A stretch of 20,463 nt of DNA from JBBQNR01 sp038330145 (GCA_038330145.1 JBBQNR010000051.1:1-20463); one strand, 5' to 3'; numbered from the stretch's first letter, positions 6,396 to 14,127 are shown. Numbers and translations: made by a program. Notes: a model not told the origin generated them from the sequence alone.

Positions 6396-7256
6396 ATGCT
6401 GCCGTCCCTGATCATCACGCTTCGAGAGGGTGTCGAGGCCAGCCTGATCGTAGGGATCATCGCTGCTTTTCTGCTCAAGGAGGGGCATCGCGAGGCGCTG
6501 AAGCAGATGTGGTTGGGGGTGGGGATCGCGGTCGTGCTGTGCATGATCGTGGCAGTCGTGCTGCGGGTGGTCGATCAGCAACTTCCGCAACGTGAGCAGG
6601 AGGGGCTGGAGACCGTTGTCGGCCTGGTCGCGGTTGGGATGGTCACCTACATGATCGTTTGGATGCGCCGCAATGCCAAAGGACTGCGCCGCACACTCGA
6701 GCGCAGCACCGCTTCGGCGATGGTCGACGGCACGGCGCTGGCGCTGGTGGCGATGGCCTTCTTGGCGGTAATGCGCGAAGGCTTCGAGACGACGGTCTTC
6801 CTGCTTGCCGTTTTTCAGGACTCGAACGACACGCTGGCGGCCGGCATCGGGGCCAGCATGGGTTTGATCGCGGCGATCCTGATCGGTTACGCGATCTATC
6901 GCGGGGGAATCAGGATCAACCTTTCGCGGTTCTTCCGTATCACCGGGCTCGTGCTCGTGTTCGTGGCAGCCGGCTTGCTGACGACCTCGTTGCACACTGC
7001 TCACGAGGCAGGATGGTTCGATGGAATGCAGCACCAGGCGATGGACCTTGGGTGGTTCGTACAGCCGGGCACGATCTCCGGCGCCCTGCTGACCGGCATG
7101 CTGGGACTTCAACCCAAGCCCACGATCGGCGAGACGGTGATCTGGCTTGCCTATGTCGTGCCGATGAGCATCTACGTTGCGTGGCCACACGGCTGGCGTT
7201 TGCGAAGGCAGCGTTCGGGATCGCCTGCGATATCCCGACAGCCGGCTGCGGGTTGA
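6396..7256 (+). CDS. efeU: FTR1-family iron permease (EfeU-like)
   Basis: This is an integral membrane permease for iron uptake, 286 residues with about seven hydrophobic segments. Both diagnostic REGxE iron motifs are present, REGVE (10-14) in the first helix and REGFE (127-131) in a later one. It resembles EfeU of the EfeUOB system, where EfeO supplies a periplasmic cupredoxin/M75 protein and EfeB a heme peroxidase. Only a broken cupredoxin gene follows here, 5 bases after the stop, and the M75 domain and EfeB are absent from the window. The start ATG has a strong Shine-Dalgarno sequence, AGGAAGG (6383-6389). A TTAGG-rich region upstream suggests iron control. The last 25 residues are polar and basic, probably cytoplasmic. 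Confidence 0.92.
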   Translation: MLPSLIITLREGVEASLIVGIIAAFLLKEGHREALKQMWLGVGIAVVLCMIVAVVLRVVDQQLPQREQEGLETVVGLVAVGMVTYMIVWMRRNAKGLRRTLERSTASAMVDGTALALVAMAFLAVMREGFETTVFLLAVFQDSNDTLAAGIGASMGLIAAILIGYAIYRGGIRINLSRFFRITGLVLVFVAAGLLTTSLHTAHEAGWFDGMQHQAMDLGWFVQPGTISGALLTGMLGLQPKPTIGETVIWLAYVVPMSIYVAWPHGWRLRRQRSGSPAISRQPAAG

Positions 7257-7261
7257 CGACC

Positions 7262-7550
7262 ATGAGACGAGCGCTGGCGCCGATGTTGATCGGCACGGCC
7301 ATCGTTGCCGGATGCGGCAACGACGACGACCCCAAAGGCGCAAAGGTCGTGAAGGTGGCAATCTCGGACGCCGGATGTGAGCCCGCCGCGCTAAAGCTGG
7401 CGGCCGGCCCGACGACCTTCGAGGTGACCAACAAGGGCAGCGCGAAGGTGACGGACTTCGAAGTGCTCGAGGGAAAGCGGATCCTTGGCGACCTACTGCC
7501 CCAACGGCGAGGAGTCCGAGCGGGGAGCACTTACGGTGACGAGTACATAA
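7262..7550 (+). pseudogene. EfeO-type cupredoxin lipoprotein, broken by internal deletion and frameshift
   Basis: The 5' part from ATG 7262 encodes a lipoprotein signal (MRRALAPMLIGTAIVAGCG) and the first strands of an EfeO-like cupredoxin domain: SDAGCEPAALKLAAGPTTF, EVTNKGSAKVTDFEVLEG, then KRILGD. At about 7491 the sequence jumps to the last strand, but in another frame: TYCPNGEESERGALTVTST and then TAA at 7548-7550. The intervening strands, typically some 20-25 residues, are missing and the frame changes. In the original frame, translation would run on to 7630 with unrelated sequence. The deletion joint is next to GGCGA. It is probably a recent loss of function, or an assembly error. It sits 5 bases after efeU as the second gene of the operon. 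Confidence 0.75.
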
Positions 7551-7579
7551 AGCATGTCGGAAGTGCCGTGTTCGCGTGT

Positions 7580-7602
7580 CCTCCCGGGGCGCGGCCGGGA
7601 GG
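7580..7602 (+). terminator. Hairpin after the efeU-cupredoxin operon
   Basis: CCTCCCGG (7580-7587) and CCGGGAGG (7595-7602) form a perfect eight-pair stem with a seven-base loop. No T-run follows, so the terminator role is inferred from its position. Confidence 0.35.
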
Positions 7603-7689
7603 CTACGTAGGCCAGGGCCTGCTCAGCTGATCGGCGAGGACCGGTGCGATACATTGACCGCGAAACCGGCTTTGCGTGCGAACAGCGCA

Positions 7690-8088
7690 ATGAGCAACCT
7701 GATCCACACCTGCTACCGCATCACCGACGTCGATCGGTCGGTCGAGTTCTACAAGGCGCTCGGCTTCAAAGAATCGGGACGCATCCCGATCCGCGACGAG
7801 GCGATCAACGTCTTCATGAACATCCCCGGCGACGGCGACATGCCGAAGCTGGAGCTGACCCACAACTTCGGCGTCGACTCGTACGACATCGGGACTGGCT
7901 ACGGCCACATCGCGATCACCGCCGACGACCTCGACGCGACGCTGGAGCGGTTAGCCAAACAGGGCATCGAGCCGGAGAAGCCTCCGTACAGCGTGCGCGA
8001 GGGCGGGTCACGCCTCTGCTTCGTGCGCGACCCGGACGGCTACCGCATCGAGCTGATCGAAAAGCCTAGCGTCGAGGAGACGCGCTAG
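7690..8088 (+). CDS. VOC-family protein, glyoxalase I (GloA)-like
   Basis: The protein has 132 residues and two beta-alpha-beta-beta-beta modules of the vicinal-oxygen-chelate fold. The four metal ligands of glyoxalase I are present at matching places: His6 (LIHTCYR), Glu55 (LELTH), His73 (GHIAI) and Glu121 (RIELIE), compared with H5/E56/H74/E122 in E. coli GloA. It may detoxify methylglyoxal adducts. Actinobacteria generally use mycothiol rather than glutathione, so the thiol cofactor is uncertain. The start ATG 7690 begins the first strand correctly; a longer in-frame extension to 7576 would run back through the upstream hairpin. No Shine-Dalgarno sequence is evident. A -10-like TACATT lies 40 bases upstream. 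The SDR gene follows after 22 bases, probably in the same operon. Confidence 0.88.
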   Translation: MSNLIHTCYRITDVDRSVEFYKALGFKESGRIPIRDEAINVFMNIPGDGDMPKLELTHNFGVDSYDIGTGYGHIAITADDLDATLERLAKQGIEPEKPPYSVREGGSRLCFVRDPDGYRIELIEKPSVEETR

Positions 8089-8110
8089 CGGTCGACCGAG
8101 CCGAGGGCCG

Positions 8111-8791
8111 ATGAGCGAGCAACGCGTGCTGCTGATCACCGGCGCTTCGTCGGGAATCGGCGCCGCGACCGCTGAGCACGCCGCCCGCGCCGGCTGGCGC
8201 CTGGTGCTGGCCGCTCGATCTCGCGACAAGCTGGAGCAGCTGGTCGAGAAGCTCGGTGGCAGCGAGCGTTCCGTCGCGGTGAAATGCGACGTCAAGGAGT
8301 GGGAGGACCAAGAGCGCGCGGTCGCCGCCGCGCACGAGTCCTTCGGCCGTCTCGACGCGGCTTTCGCCAACGCCGGCTTCGGAGCCAAGCGAGGCTTCCT
8401 CGAGGAGACGCCCGAGCAGTGGCGCGACATGGTCTTGACGAACGTCTACGGCGCGGCGCTCACCGTTCGCGCGTCGATTCCGTCGCTGCGCGAGTCTCGA
8501 GGGCACCTGTTGCTGACCGGCTCGGTGGCAGGGCGCGTCGCGCTTCCGGGCTCTCTCTACTCGTGCACCAAGTGGGCGGTGACGGCGATGGCGGAGGCCG
8601 CGCGCCAGGAGCTGGGGGGCAGCGGCGTCAGAGTCACCCTGGTCGAGCCCGGCATGGTCGACACGCCCTTCTTCGACAACAGCCCACAGGGCGCGCTTCA
8701 GGCCGACGACATCGCTCGCTGGGTCCTCTACGCGCTCTCCGAGCCGCCGCACGTGAACGTCAACGAGCTGCTGATCCGCCCGTTGGGCTAA
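8111..8791 (+). CDS. Short-chain dehydrogenase/reductase (classical SDR)
   Basis: A cytoplasmic NAD(P)-dependent oxidoreductase of 226 residues. TGASSGIG (10-17) is the cofactor-binding turn, NAG starts at 87, and the catalytic residues are Ser138 (TGSVAG), Tyr150 and Lys154 (YSCTK). An arginine in AARSRDK (about 36) favours NADP. EPGMVDTPF is the usual post-catalytic loop. The substrate cannot be told from sequence. GAGGG (8103-8107) precedes the ATG by 3 bases, a tight but usable spacing. It follows the VOC gene closely and ends at a strong bidirectional terminator. Confidence 0.9.
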   Translation: MSEQRVLLITGASSGIGAATAEHAARAGWRLVLAARSRDKLEQLVEKLGGSERSVAVKCDVKEWEDQERAVAAAHESFGRLDAAFANAGFGAKRGFLEETPEQWRDMVLTNVYGAALTVRASIPSLRESRGHLLLTGSVAGRVALPGSLYSCTKWAVTAMAEAARQELGGSGVRVTLVEPGMVDTPFFDNSPQGALQADDIARWVLYALSEPPHVNVNELLIRPLG

Positions 8792-8807
8792 CCCGCTGCC
8801 CTCGGTG

Positions 8808-8840
8808 CTCCCGGTTTTCGCGACTAAGCGAAAACCGGAG
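8808..8840. terminator. Strong bidirectional terminator
   Basis: CCGGTTTTCGC (8811-8821) and GCGAAAACCGG (8828-8838) form a perfect eleven-pair stem with loop GACTAA, extended by two pairs around a bulged C. It lies between the stops of the SDR gene (+) and the small membrane protein gene (-), with T-rich sequence on the plus side at 8841-8847. Confidence 0.7.
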
Positions 8841-9212
8841 TTAGTTTTGCAGCAGCCAGGCGCCGGCGACGGCGAAGGTGGCCGCGGTGGCGGTCACCAT
8901 CGTGGCCGCGCCGAGCGGCAGCGTTCCACGCGCTCCCGCCAGCACTCCGGCGGCGACGTCGGCGATGTCGCAGCCGACACCCGCGGTGAGCCAGAGGTCC
9001 TTCTGCTTGCGGCCGCTGCGCAGGGTGCCGGCCCCGAGCGCGACGTCACGCGCTCCGAACAGGCGGCCGACGTAGGGAAGCTGTGGATTGCCGTCGGGGT
9101 CGAGGCCGAACAGCCGGCCGGACAGGTTCGGCGCCAGCCAGGCGCCCGCACCGACGGCGACGCGGCTGATGGCGATCGCGTTGGCCGCGCGCTCTTTTTC
9201 GGACTTCGACAT
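8841..9212 (-). CDS. Small membrane protein of unknown function
   Basis: A protein of 123 residues with a short charged N-terminus (MSKSEKERAANAIAISR), then alternating hydrophobic stretches at about 18-32, 52-66, 74-92 and 98-120, consistent with three or four membrane segments. The segment LPYVGRLFGARDVALGAG (about 45-62) looks like a conserved loop. This recalls DUF4267-type small membrane proteins, but I cannot confirm that. The start ATG 9212 is 7 bases after TAGGGT, so the mRNA is probably leaderless. It diverges from mfd and is unlikely to share its function. Confidence 0.65.
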   Translation of the reverse strand: MSKSEKERAANAIAISRVAVGAGAWLAPNLSGRLFGLDPDGNPQLPYVGRLFGARDVALGAGTLRSGRKQKDLWLTAGVGCDIADVAAGVLAGARGTLPLGAATMVTATAATFAVAGAWLLQN

Positions 9213-9219
9213 CGCGCAA

Positions 9220-9229
9220 ACCCTATCCT
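9220..9229. promoter_or_regulatory. Overlapping divergent -10 boxes
   Basis: On the minus strand TAGGGT (9220-9225) lies 7 bases before the ATG of the small membrane protein gene. On the plus strand TATCCT (9224-9229) lies just before the mfd leader hairpin. The two boxes share two base pairs, so polymerase could not occupy both at once. Confidence 0.4.
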
Positions 9230-9237
9230 AAGAAGCG

Positions 9238-9272
9238 ACGCCGGCCGGACTTCCTCGCCGGCCTTTTGGCGT
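9238..9272 (+). promoter_or_regulatory. 5' leader hairpin of mfd
   Basis: ACGCC (9238-9242) pairs with GGCGT (9268-9272) and GGCCGG (9243-9248) with CCGGCC (9258-9263), leaving TTTT (9264-9267) as a bulge. If transcription starts about 7 bases after TATCCT, this hairpin forms the very 5' end of the mfd mRNA. The inner stem plus TTTT could also act as a weak attenuator. Confidence 0.4.
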
Positions 9273-9296
9273 GCCCCACAACACCCAGACTTCGCG

Positions 9297-12200
9297 ATGA
9301 CCCCCAAACAGAAATCCGCCACCGGCGCCAGCCTCTCGACGCTGCTCGACCATGCCAACGAAAGCGAGGACCTGCAGCGTCTCGCCCGCGAGGCCGCGGC
9401 TTCGCCCCAGCGCGCCTTCGTCTCCGCTTCGCTGCGGCCGTTCGCGATCGCGTCGCTTCTGCACTCGCCGGAGTTCGCCGATCGCGAGGCCCTGGTCGTG
9501 GCCCCCGACGACCGGGCGGCACGTGACCTCGCGCTCGACCTGCGCTCCTATCTGGCGCCTCGGCGGGTGCGCTTCTACCCTGCCCGCGGGGTTCGCTACG
9601 AGTCGCAGCTCGCCCCGCCGCCACACCTCGTCGGACTGCGCATAGCGGCGCTCGATTCGCTGCTCGATCCAGGAGAGGCGTCCGACGGCCCTCCGGTGGT
9701 GGTGGCCAGCGCCGTTGCCCTTGCCGAGCGAATACCAGACCCGCAGCTGCGCCCCCATGGCTTCAGCCTCGAGCTCGGCCAACAGCTCGACGTCGACTCG
9801 ACGCTGGAGCGTCTGGTTGCGTGCGGGTACGAGCGAACGGAGCAGGTGGACGACCGCGGTCAGTTCGCGGTGCGCGGCGGAATCCTGGACGTCTATCCCT
9901 CGACCGAGGAGAGGGCAGTCCGGGTGGAGCTGTTCGGCGACGAGATCGAGTCGCTGCGCTGGTTCTCCACCTTCACACAGCGCTCGCTGGGAGAGGCCGA
10001 TGCGGTCGAGATCGCGCCCGCCGCGGAGCTCGACCCGGAGTACCGCGAGCTGGCGCAGATGGCCGCCTCCGAGGAGCGCGACCAGCGGCCGGACGTGGCC
10101 GAGGTGCTCCCTGTCGAGCGCTTCAGCTCCTTCCTCGAGCTGCTGCCCGAGCGGACCGCTGTGGTGTTGTCGTCGGAGGAAGAGCTGGCGGGAGCGCTGG
10201 CCGACCACTGGCAGGACGTGACCACGAGCCTGCATTCCGACGACGCGGACCAGCTCTATCTCGCGCCGGACAGCGTGGAGCAGGCACTGGACGAGCGGGT
10301 CGCGGTTCGCTTCTCCGCGATTTCCGGCGACCAGCAGCACCAGCTGCGAGCGCAGGCCGCCGACGGGGCGGCGCGATCGATTCGTGAGGCGGAGCCGGAG
10401 CTGGAGAAGCTGCTGCGCTCGGGATATCTGACGGTCGTGGGCTGGCCACGCCGCGGAGAGGCCGAGCGCGCCGCCTACAACCTGGCGCGACTGCGACCGA
10501 CCGTCGACGGAGCCCCTCCCAAGCCCGGGACGGCCGGGCTGTGGTTTGCGATCGCCGGTCTGCGCGAGGGCTTCATCGCTCCACAGCTCAAGCTCGCCGT
10601 GGTGCCGGAGCACCGCCTGCTGCGTCGCCGGCGCGCCGAGCCCGAGCGGCCGGGTCGCGCCATCCGCGCCTTCACCGACCTGCGAGCGGGCGACATAGTC
10701 GTGCACACCGATCACGGCATCGGCCGCTTCACCGGCTTCGACACCAAGACGGTGGCCGGCGTCACCCGCGACTACCTGGCGCTCGAATACCGCGGCGAGG
10801 ACCGCGTCTTCGTGCCCGCCGACCAGCTCGAGAAGCTGAGCCGCTACGTCGGCGCCGACGGGCACTCGCCGCCGCTCTCCAAGCTGGGCTCGAAGGCCTG
10901 GGAGGCGATGAAGTCACGGGCGCGGCGAGCGGCGCGCGAGCTCGCCGGCGAGCTGATCAACCTCTACGCCGAGCGCAGAACCCGCGCCGGCCACCGCTTC
11001 GCCGACGACTCTGAGTGGCAGCTCGAGTTCGAGCGCGCGTTCCCCTACCGCGAGACCGACGACCAGCTGGCGGCGATTGAGCAGACCAAGGAGGACATGG
11101 AGGCGCCACAGCCGATGGATCGGTTGATCTGCGGCGACGTCGGCTACGGCAAGACGGAGGTCGCGCTGCGTGCCACCTTCAAGGCGGCCGCCGACGGCAG
11201 GCAGGTGCTGTTCCTGGTGCCGACGACAATCCTCGCCCAACAGCACCACGGAACCTTCTCGGAGCGCCTGCGCGACTACCCGTTCAGGGTCGACCTGCTG
11301 TCGCGCTTCCGCTCGCAGAAGGAGCAGCGAGAGGTGCTGTCGGACTTCGCCGCGGGCAAGGTCGACGTCCTGATCGGGACGCACCGGCTGCTCTCACGCG
11401 ACGTGCGCCCGAAGGACCTCGGCCTGGTGATCGTGGACGAGGAGCAGCGCTTCGGCGTGCGTCAAAAGGACCTCCTGCGCCAGCTTCGCCTGCGAGTGGA
11501 CGTGCTGTCGCTGTCGGCGACGCCGATTCCGCGCACGCTTCAGATGTCGCTCGCCGGGTTGCGCGACATCTCGGTGATCGAGACGCCGCCCGAGGGCCGG
11601 CGGCCGGTTCACACCTACGTCGGCGAGTACGACGAGGAGCTGGTCAAGTCGGCCATCGAGCGCGAGATCGGCCGCGGCGGGCAGGTTTTCTTCCTGCATG
11701 GTCGCGTCGAGTCGATCGAGAACGCCGCGGAGGGGATCCGGGCGCTGGTTCCGGCCGCGCGCGTGGCCGTCGCTCATGGCCAGATGGAGGCCTCGGAACT
11801 GGAGAGCACGATGATCGACTTCCTCCAGGGCCGGGTCAACGTGCTGGTTTCCACCACCATCATCGAGTCGGGGCTCGATATTCCTCAGGCCAACACGCTG
11901 ATCGTGGAGCGTGCCGACACGCTCGGGCTCGCGCAGGCGTACCAGATCCGCGGCCGCGTCGGCCGCTCGCGCGAGCGTGCTCACGCCTACCTGCTCTACC
12001 CGTCATCTGCCGAGCTGAGCGCCGAGGCCGCCGCGCGACTGTCGACGCTCTCCGACTACACCGAGCTCGGGTCCGGATTCAAGATCGCCATGCGTGACCT
12101 GGAGATCCGCGGTGCCGGCAACCTGCTCGGGGACGAGCAGTCCGGTCATGTCGCCGCGGTCGGGTTCGAGCTCTACTGCCAGCTGCTGGACGAAGCGGTC

Positions 12201-12695
12201 CAGCAGCTGCGCAGCGACGGTGGGGGCGCTGCCGACGAGGATGCCGCTCGCGAGCCGGTCCGCCTCGACGTGCCGGTCGACGCCTTCATCCCGGCCACCT
12301 ACATCCCCTACGAGGTGGCCAAGATCGACACACATCGCCGCATCGCCGCCAGCCGTGACGCCGAGGAGCTGGAGCGACTGCGCGAGGAGCTGGATGACCG
12401 TTTCGGGCCCCCGCCGGAGCCGGTGGACAACCTGATCCGGCTCCAGGAGGCGCGCATCAACTTCGGCAGGGCCGGCGCCCGCAGCGTCGAGTTCAAAGCG
12501 GGACGGCTCGTGATCGCGCCTCTGGAGCTGGAGTTGGCACAGGTGAGGGCGCTCCGCGAGCGCTTGCCCGAGGCGGTCTACGAGTCCATGAAGCGAACCC
12601 TTCGCGTGCCCGTCCCGGACGAGCCGGCGGAGCGCTTCCCAGCAGTGGTGGACGCGTCCGAAGCCCTCACCGGTGTTGTCCTCGAGCCGGCGTAG
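9297..12695 (+). CDS. mfd: Transcription-repair coupling factor Mfd
   Basis: Mfd is an ATP-driven translocase that displaces RNA polymerase stalled at DNA damage and recruits UvrA. At 1132 residues it is close to the E. coli length (1148). Order of domains: a UvrB-like N-terminal module (residues about 60-350); the polymerase-interaction domain around 480-540 (GDIVVHTDHGIGRFTGFD followed by DRVFVPADQLEKLSRYVG); helicase motif I GDVGYGKT (613-620); motif II DEEQ (714-717); motif III LSATPIPRTL; motif VI RGRVGRSRERAHAYL with the translocation segment after it; and a C-terminal regulatory domain. ATG 9297 is the natural start; the frame is open further upstream, but that region is coding on the other strand. 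It is the first gene of mfd – surA-like – mazG – eno – ftsB-like, an order known from other Actinobacteria. Confidence 0.96.
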   Translation: MTPKQKSATGASLSTLLDHANESEDLQRLAREAAASPQRAFVSASLRPFAIASLLHSPEFADREALVVAPDDRAARDLALDLRSYLAPRRVRFYPARGVRYESQLAPPPHLVGLRIAALDSLLDPGEASDGPPVVVASAVALAERIPDPQLRPHGFSLELGQQLDVDSTLERLVACGYERTEQVDDRGQFAVRGGILDVYPSTEERAVRVELFGDEIESLRWFSTFTQRSLGEADAVEIAPAAELDPEYRELAQMAASEERDQRPDVAEVLPVERFSSFLELLPERTAVVLSSEEELAGALADHWQDVTTSLHSDDADQLYLAPDSVEQALDERVAVRFSAISGDQQHQLRAQAADGAARSIREAEPELEKLLRSGYLTVVGWPRRGEAERAAYNLARLRPTVDGAPPKPGTAGLWFAIAGLREGFIAPQLKLAVVPEHRLLRRRRAEPERPGRAIRAFTDLRAGDIVVHTDHGIGRFTGFDTKTVAGVTRDYLALEYRGEDRVFVPADQLEKLSRYVGADGHSPPLSKLGSKAWEAMKSRARRAARELAGELINLYAERRTRAGHRFADDSEWQLEFERAFPYRETDDQLAAIEQTKEDMEAPQPMDRLICGDVGYGKTEVALRATFKAAADGRQVLFLVPTTILAQQHHGTFSERLRDYPFRVDLLSRFRSQKEQREVLSDFAAGKVDVLIGTHRLLSRDVRPKDLGLVIVDEEQRFGVRQKDLLRQLRLRVDVLSLSATPIPRTLQMSLAGLRDISVIETPPEGRRPVHTYVGEYDEELVKSAIEREIGRGGQVFFLHGRVESIENAAEGIRALVPAARVAVAHGQMEASELESTMIDFLQGRVNVLVSTTIIESGLDIPQANTLIVERADTLGLAQAYQIRGRVGRSRERAHAYLLYPSSAELSAEAAARLSTLSDYTELGSGFKIAMRDLEIRGAGNLLGDEQSGHVAAVGFELYCQLLDEAVQQLRSDGGGAADEDAAREPVRLDVPVDAFIPATYIPYEVAKIDTHRRIAASRDAEELERLREELDDRFGPPPEPVDNLIRLQEARINFGRAGARSVEFKAGRLVIAPLELELAQVRALRERLPEAVYESMKRTLRVPVPDEPAERFPAVVDASEALTGVVLEPA

Positions 12696-12702
12696 CTATA
12701 GT
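12676..12702 (+). promoter_or_regulatory. Promoter for the SurA-like gene inside the end of mfd
   Basis: TATAGT (12697-12702) is a near-consensus -10 box. TTGTCC (12676-12681) is a candidate -35 with a short 15-base spacer. The mfd stop codon (12693-12695) lies inside the spacer. Confidence 0.4.
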
Positions 12703-12710
12703 GTTCCCAG

Positions 12711-12729
12711 GCCGGGCTTCGAGCCCGGT
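12711..12729 (+). promoter_or_regulatory. Hairpin after mfd / at the 5' end of the SurA-like mRNA
   Basis: CCGGGCT (12712-12718) pairs with AGCCCGG (12722-12728) around TCG, followed by TTTACT. It lies 9 bases after the -10 box TATAGT, so it may be the 5' cap structure of the surA-like mRNA, a weak mfd terminator, or both. Confidence 0.4.
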
Positions 12730-12765
12730 TTACTACGACACCGAACCTCCCCCCCTCCGCCCAGA

Positions 12766-14127
12766 TTGATCCGCAGATACTGGATTTACGCAGCCGTCGC
12801 AGCCGTCGTCGTGATCGCTGCGATCGTGCTGATCGCCGCTGGCGGCGACGATCACAGCGTCCAGAAGGGCGCCGTGGCGGAGGTCCAGGGCAAGCCGATC
12901 TCCCAACAGGAGTTCGACCACTGGCTCGGCGTCGTGTCGGCGGTTCAGAGTCCCCCGAAGTCCAAGCAGAAGCCGCAGCCGCCAAAGAAGGGCTCGCCCG
13001 AATACGACCAGGTCGCCCAGCAGGTGATGCAGTTCCTGGTGTCCGCGGACTGGATCGACGGCGAGGCCGCGGATCGCAACATCACCGCCACCGACAAGGA
13101 GGTCGCGCGGCAGTTCAAGCAGACCAAGGACCAGTCCTTCCCGACCGAGAAGGCCTACAAGAAGTTCCTCAGCCAGTCGGGACAGAGCGAGGAGGACATC
13201 CTCTTCCGAGTGAGGCTGGATGTCCTGTCGAACAAGATCCGGACGGCGGTCACGCGTGACACGACCAACGTCGACAACGGCGCCATCGAGGATTACTACA
13301 AGCAGAACGAGGCTCAGTTCTCGCAGCCGGAGCGCCGCGACCTGCGCATGGTCCTGGCCGACAAGGAAGACAAGGCCAAGCAAGCCGTGCAGCGCATCAA
13401 CGCGGGCGAGAGCTTCAGCAAGGTCGCAAAGGCGCTCTCGAAGGACCCGGCCACCAAGAACCAGGGCGGCCGCCTGCTCGGCATCACCAAGGGCCAGCAG
13501 GAGACCGACTTCGACAAGGCGCTGTTCCAGGTGCCCAAGGGCAAGCTGACCGGGCCGATCAAGACGCCACAGGGCTTTTACGTCTTCGAGGTCACGAAGA
13601 TCACACCGGCGACGAAGCAGACGCTCGAGCAGTCCAAGGAGGGCATCCGCCAGCTGCTGATCTCGCAGAAGCAACAGCAGGAGCTGGATAAGTTCACGAC
13701 CGGCTTCCGCAGCAAATGGCGGGCCAAGACCGACTGCGTGAAGAGCCTTGCGATCCCCGACTGCTCCAATGGCGAGGAGCCGCCGCCGCCAGGGCTCGGC
13801 ACGGGACCAGCGGCCCTTTCAGGCGCGGGCACTCCGCCGGCGCTCGGGGGAGCCCAGGCGCAGCCAGGAGGCGTCGCGGGCGCAGCGCCCGGCGCAGCAC
13901 CCGGCGTCCCGGGCTCCACGCCCGGAGCCGCCCCCGGCGGCGCCGCGGCTACTTCCCCCGCCGCCCTCACCGGCGGAGGCACACCGCCGGCGCTGACCGC
14001 GCCGCAGACGGGACTTCCCGCCGGAGCGCCCGGTGGCGCGGTTCCGCCCCAGCAGGGCGGAGCGCCCCAGCAGGGCGCGCCCCAGGGCGGAGCGCAGCCA
14101 CAGGGCTCAGCGCCCCCCGGCGGCTAG
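12766..14127 (+). CDS. SurA/PpiC-type peptidyl-prolyl isomerase with disordered C-terminal tail
   Basis: An envelope-facing folding factor of about 453 residues. The start TTG 12766 gives MIRRYWIYAAVAA, two arginines and then a hydrophobic anchor to about residue 26, so the protein is secreted or membrane-tethered. A SurA-type helical chaperone region covers 35-185 and a parvulin (PpiC) rotamase domain about 187-277 (RRDLRMVLADK, NQGGRLLGITKGQ, FDKALFQVPKGKLTGPI). Two cysteines at 324 and 333 may form a disulfide. Residues about 335-453 are low-complexity Pro/Gly/Ala/Gln with repeats such as GTPPAL and APGAAPG. No Shine-Dalgarno sequence precedes the TTG; an earlier GTG at 12673 would overlap mfd and cross the promoter. 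The stop TAG belongs to the end of repeat copy 2. Confidence 0.88.
   Translation: MIRRYWIYAAVAAVVVIAAIVLIAAGGDDHSVQKGAVAEVQGKPISQQEFDHWLGVVSAVQSPPKSKQKPQPPKKGSPEYDQVAQQVMQFLVSADWIDGEAADRNITATDKEVARQFKQTKDQSFPTEKAYKKFLSQSGQSEEDILFRVRLDVLSNKIRTAVTRDTTNVDNGAIEDYYKQNEAQFSQPERRDLRMVLADKEDKAKQAVQRINAGESFSKVAKALSKDPATKNQGGRLLGITKGQQETDFDKALFQVPKGKLTGPIKTPQGFYVFEVTKITPATKQTLEQSKEGIRQLLISQKQQQELDKFTTGFRSKWRAKTDCVKSLAIPDCSNGEEPPPPGLGTGPAALSGAGTPPALGGAQAQPGGVAGAAPGAAPGVPGSTPGAAPGGAAATSPAALTGGGTPPALTAPQTGLPAGAPGGAVPPQQGGAPQQGAPQGGAQPQGSAPPGG

Noticed and set aside
7491..7550. In-frame TGA/selenocysteine explanation for the cupredoxin disruption
   Set aside because: No TGA lies at the break. The continuation is in a different frame and internal strands are missing, so deletion fits better.
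8805..9296. Upstream extension of the mfd frame to 8805
   Set aside because: It covers the bidirectional terminator and the opposite-strand membrane protein gene. Mfd similarity begins only after ATG 9297.
12705..12732. tRNA T-arm-like sequence GGGCTTCGAGCCC, giving a translated RPGFEPG as is common for mistranslated tRNAs
   Set aside because: No acceptor, D or anticodon arm can be formed around it. It is a simple hairpin after a -10 box.
13790..14120. CRISPR-like or tandem repeat array
   Set aside because: The repeats are short, irregular and in frame with the Pro/Gly/Ala tail of the SurA-like protein.
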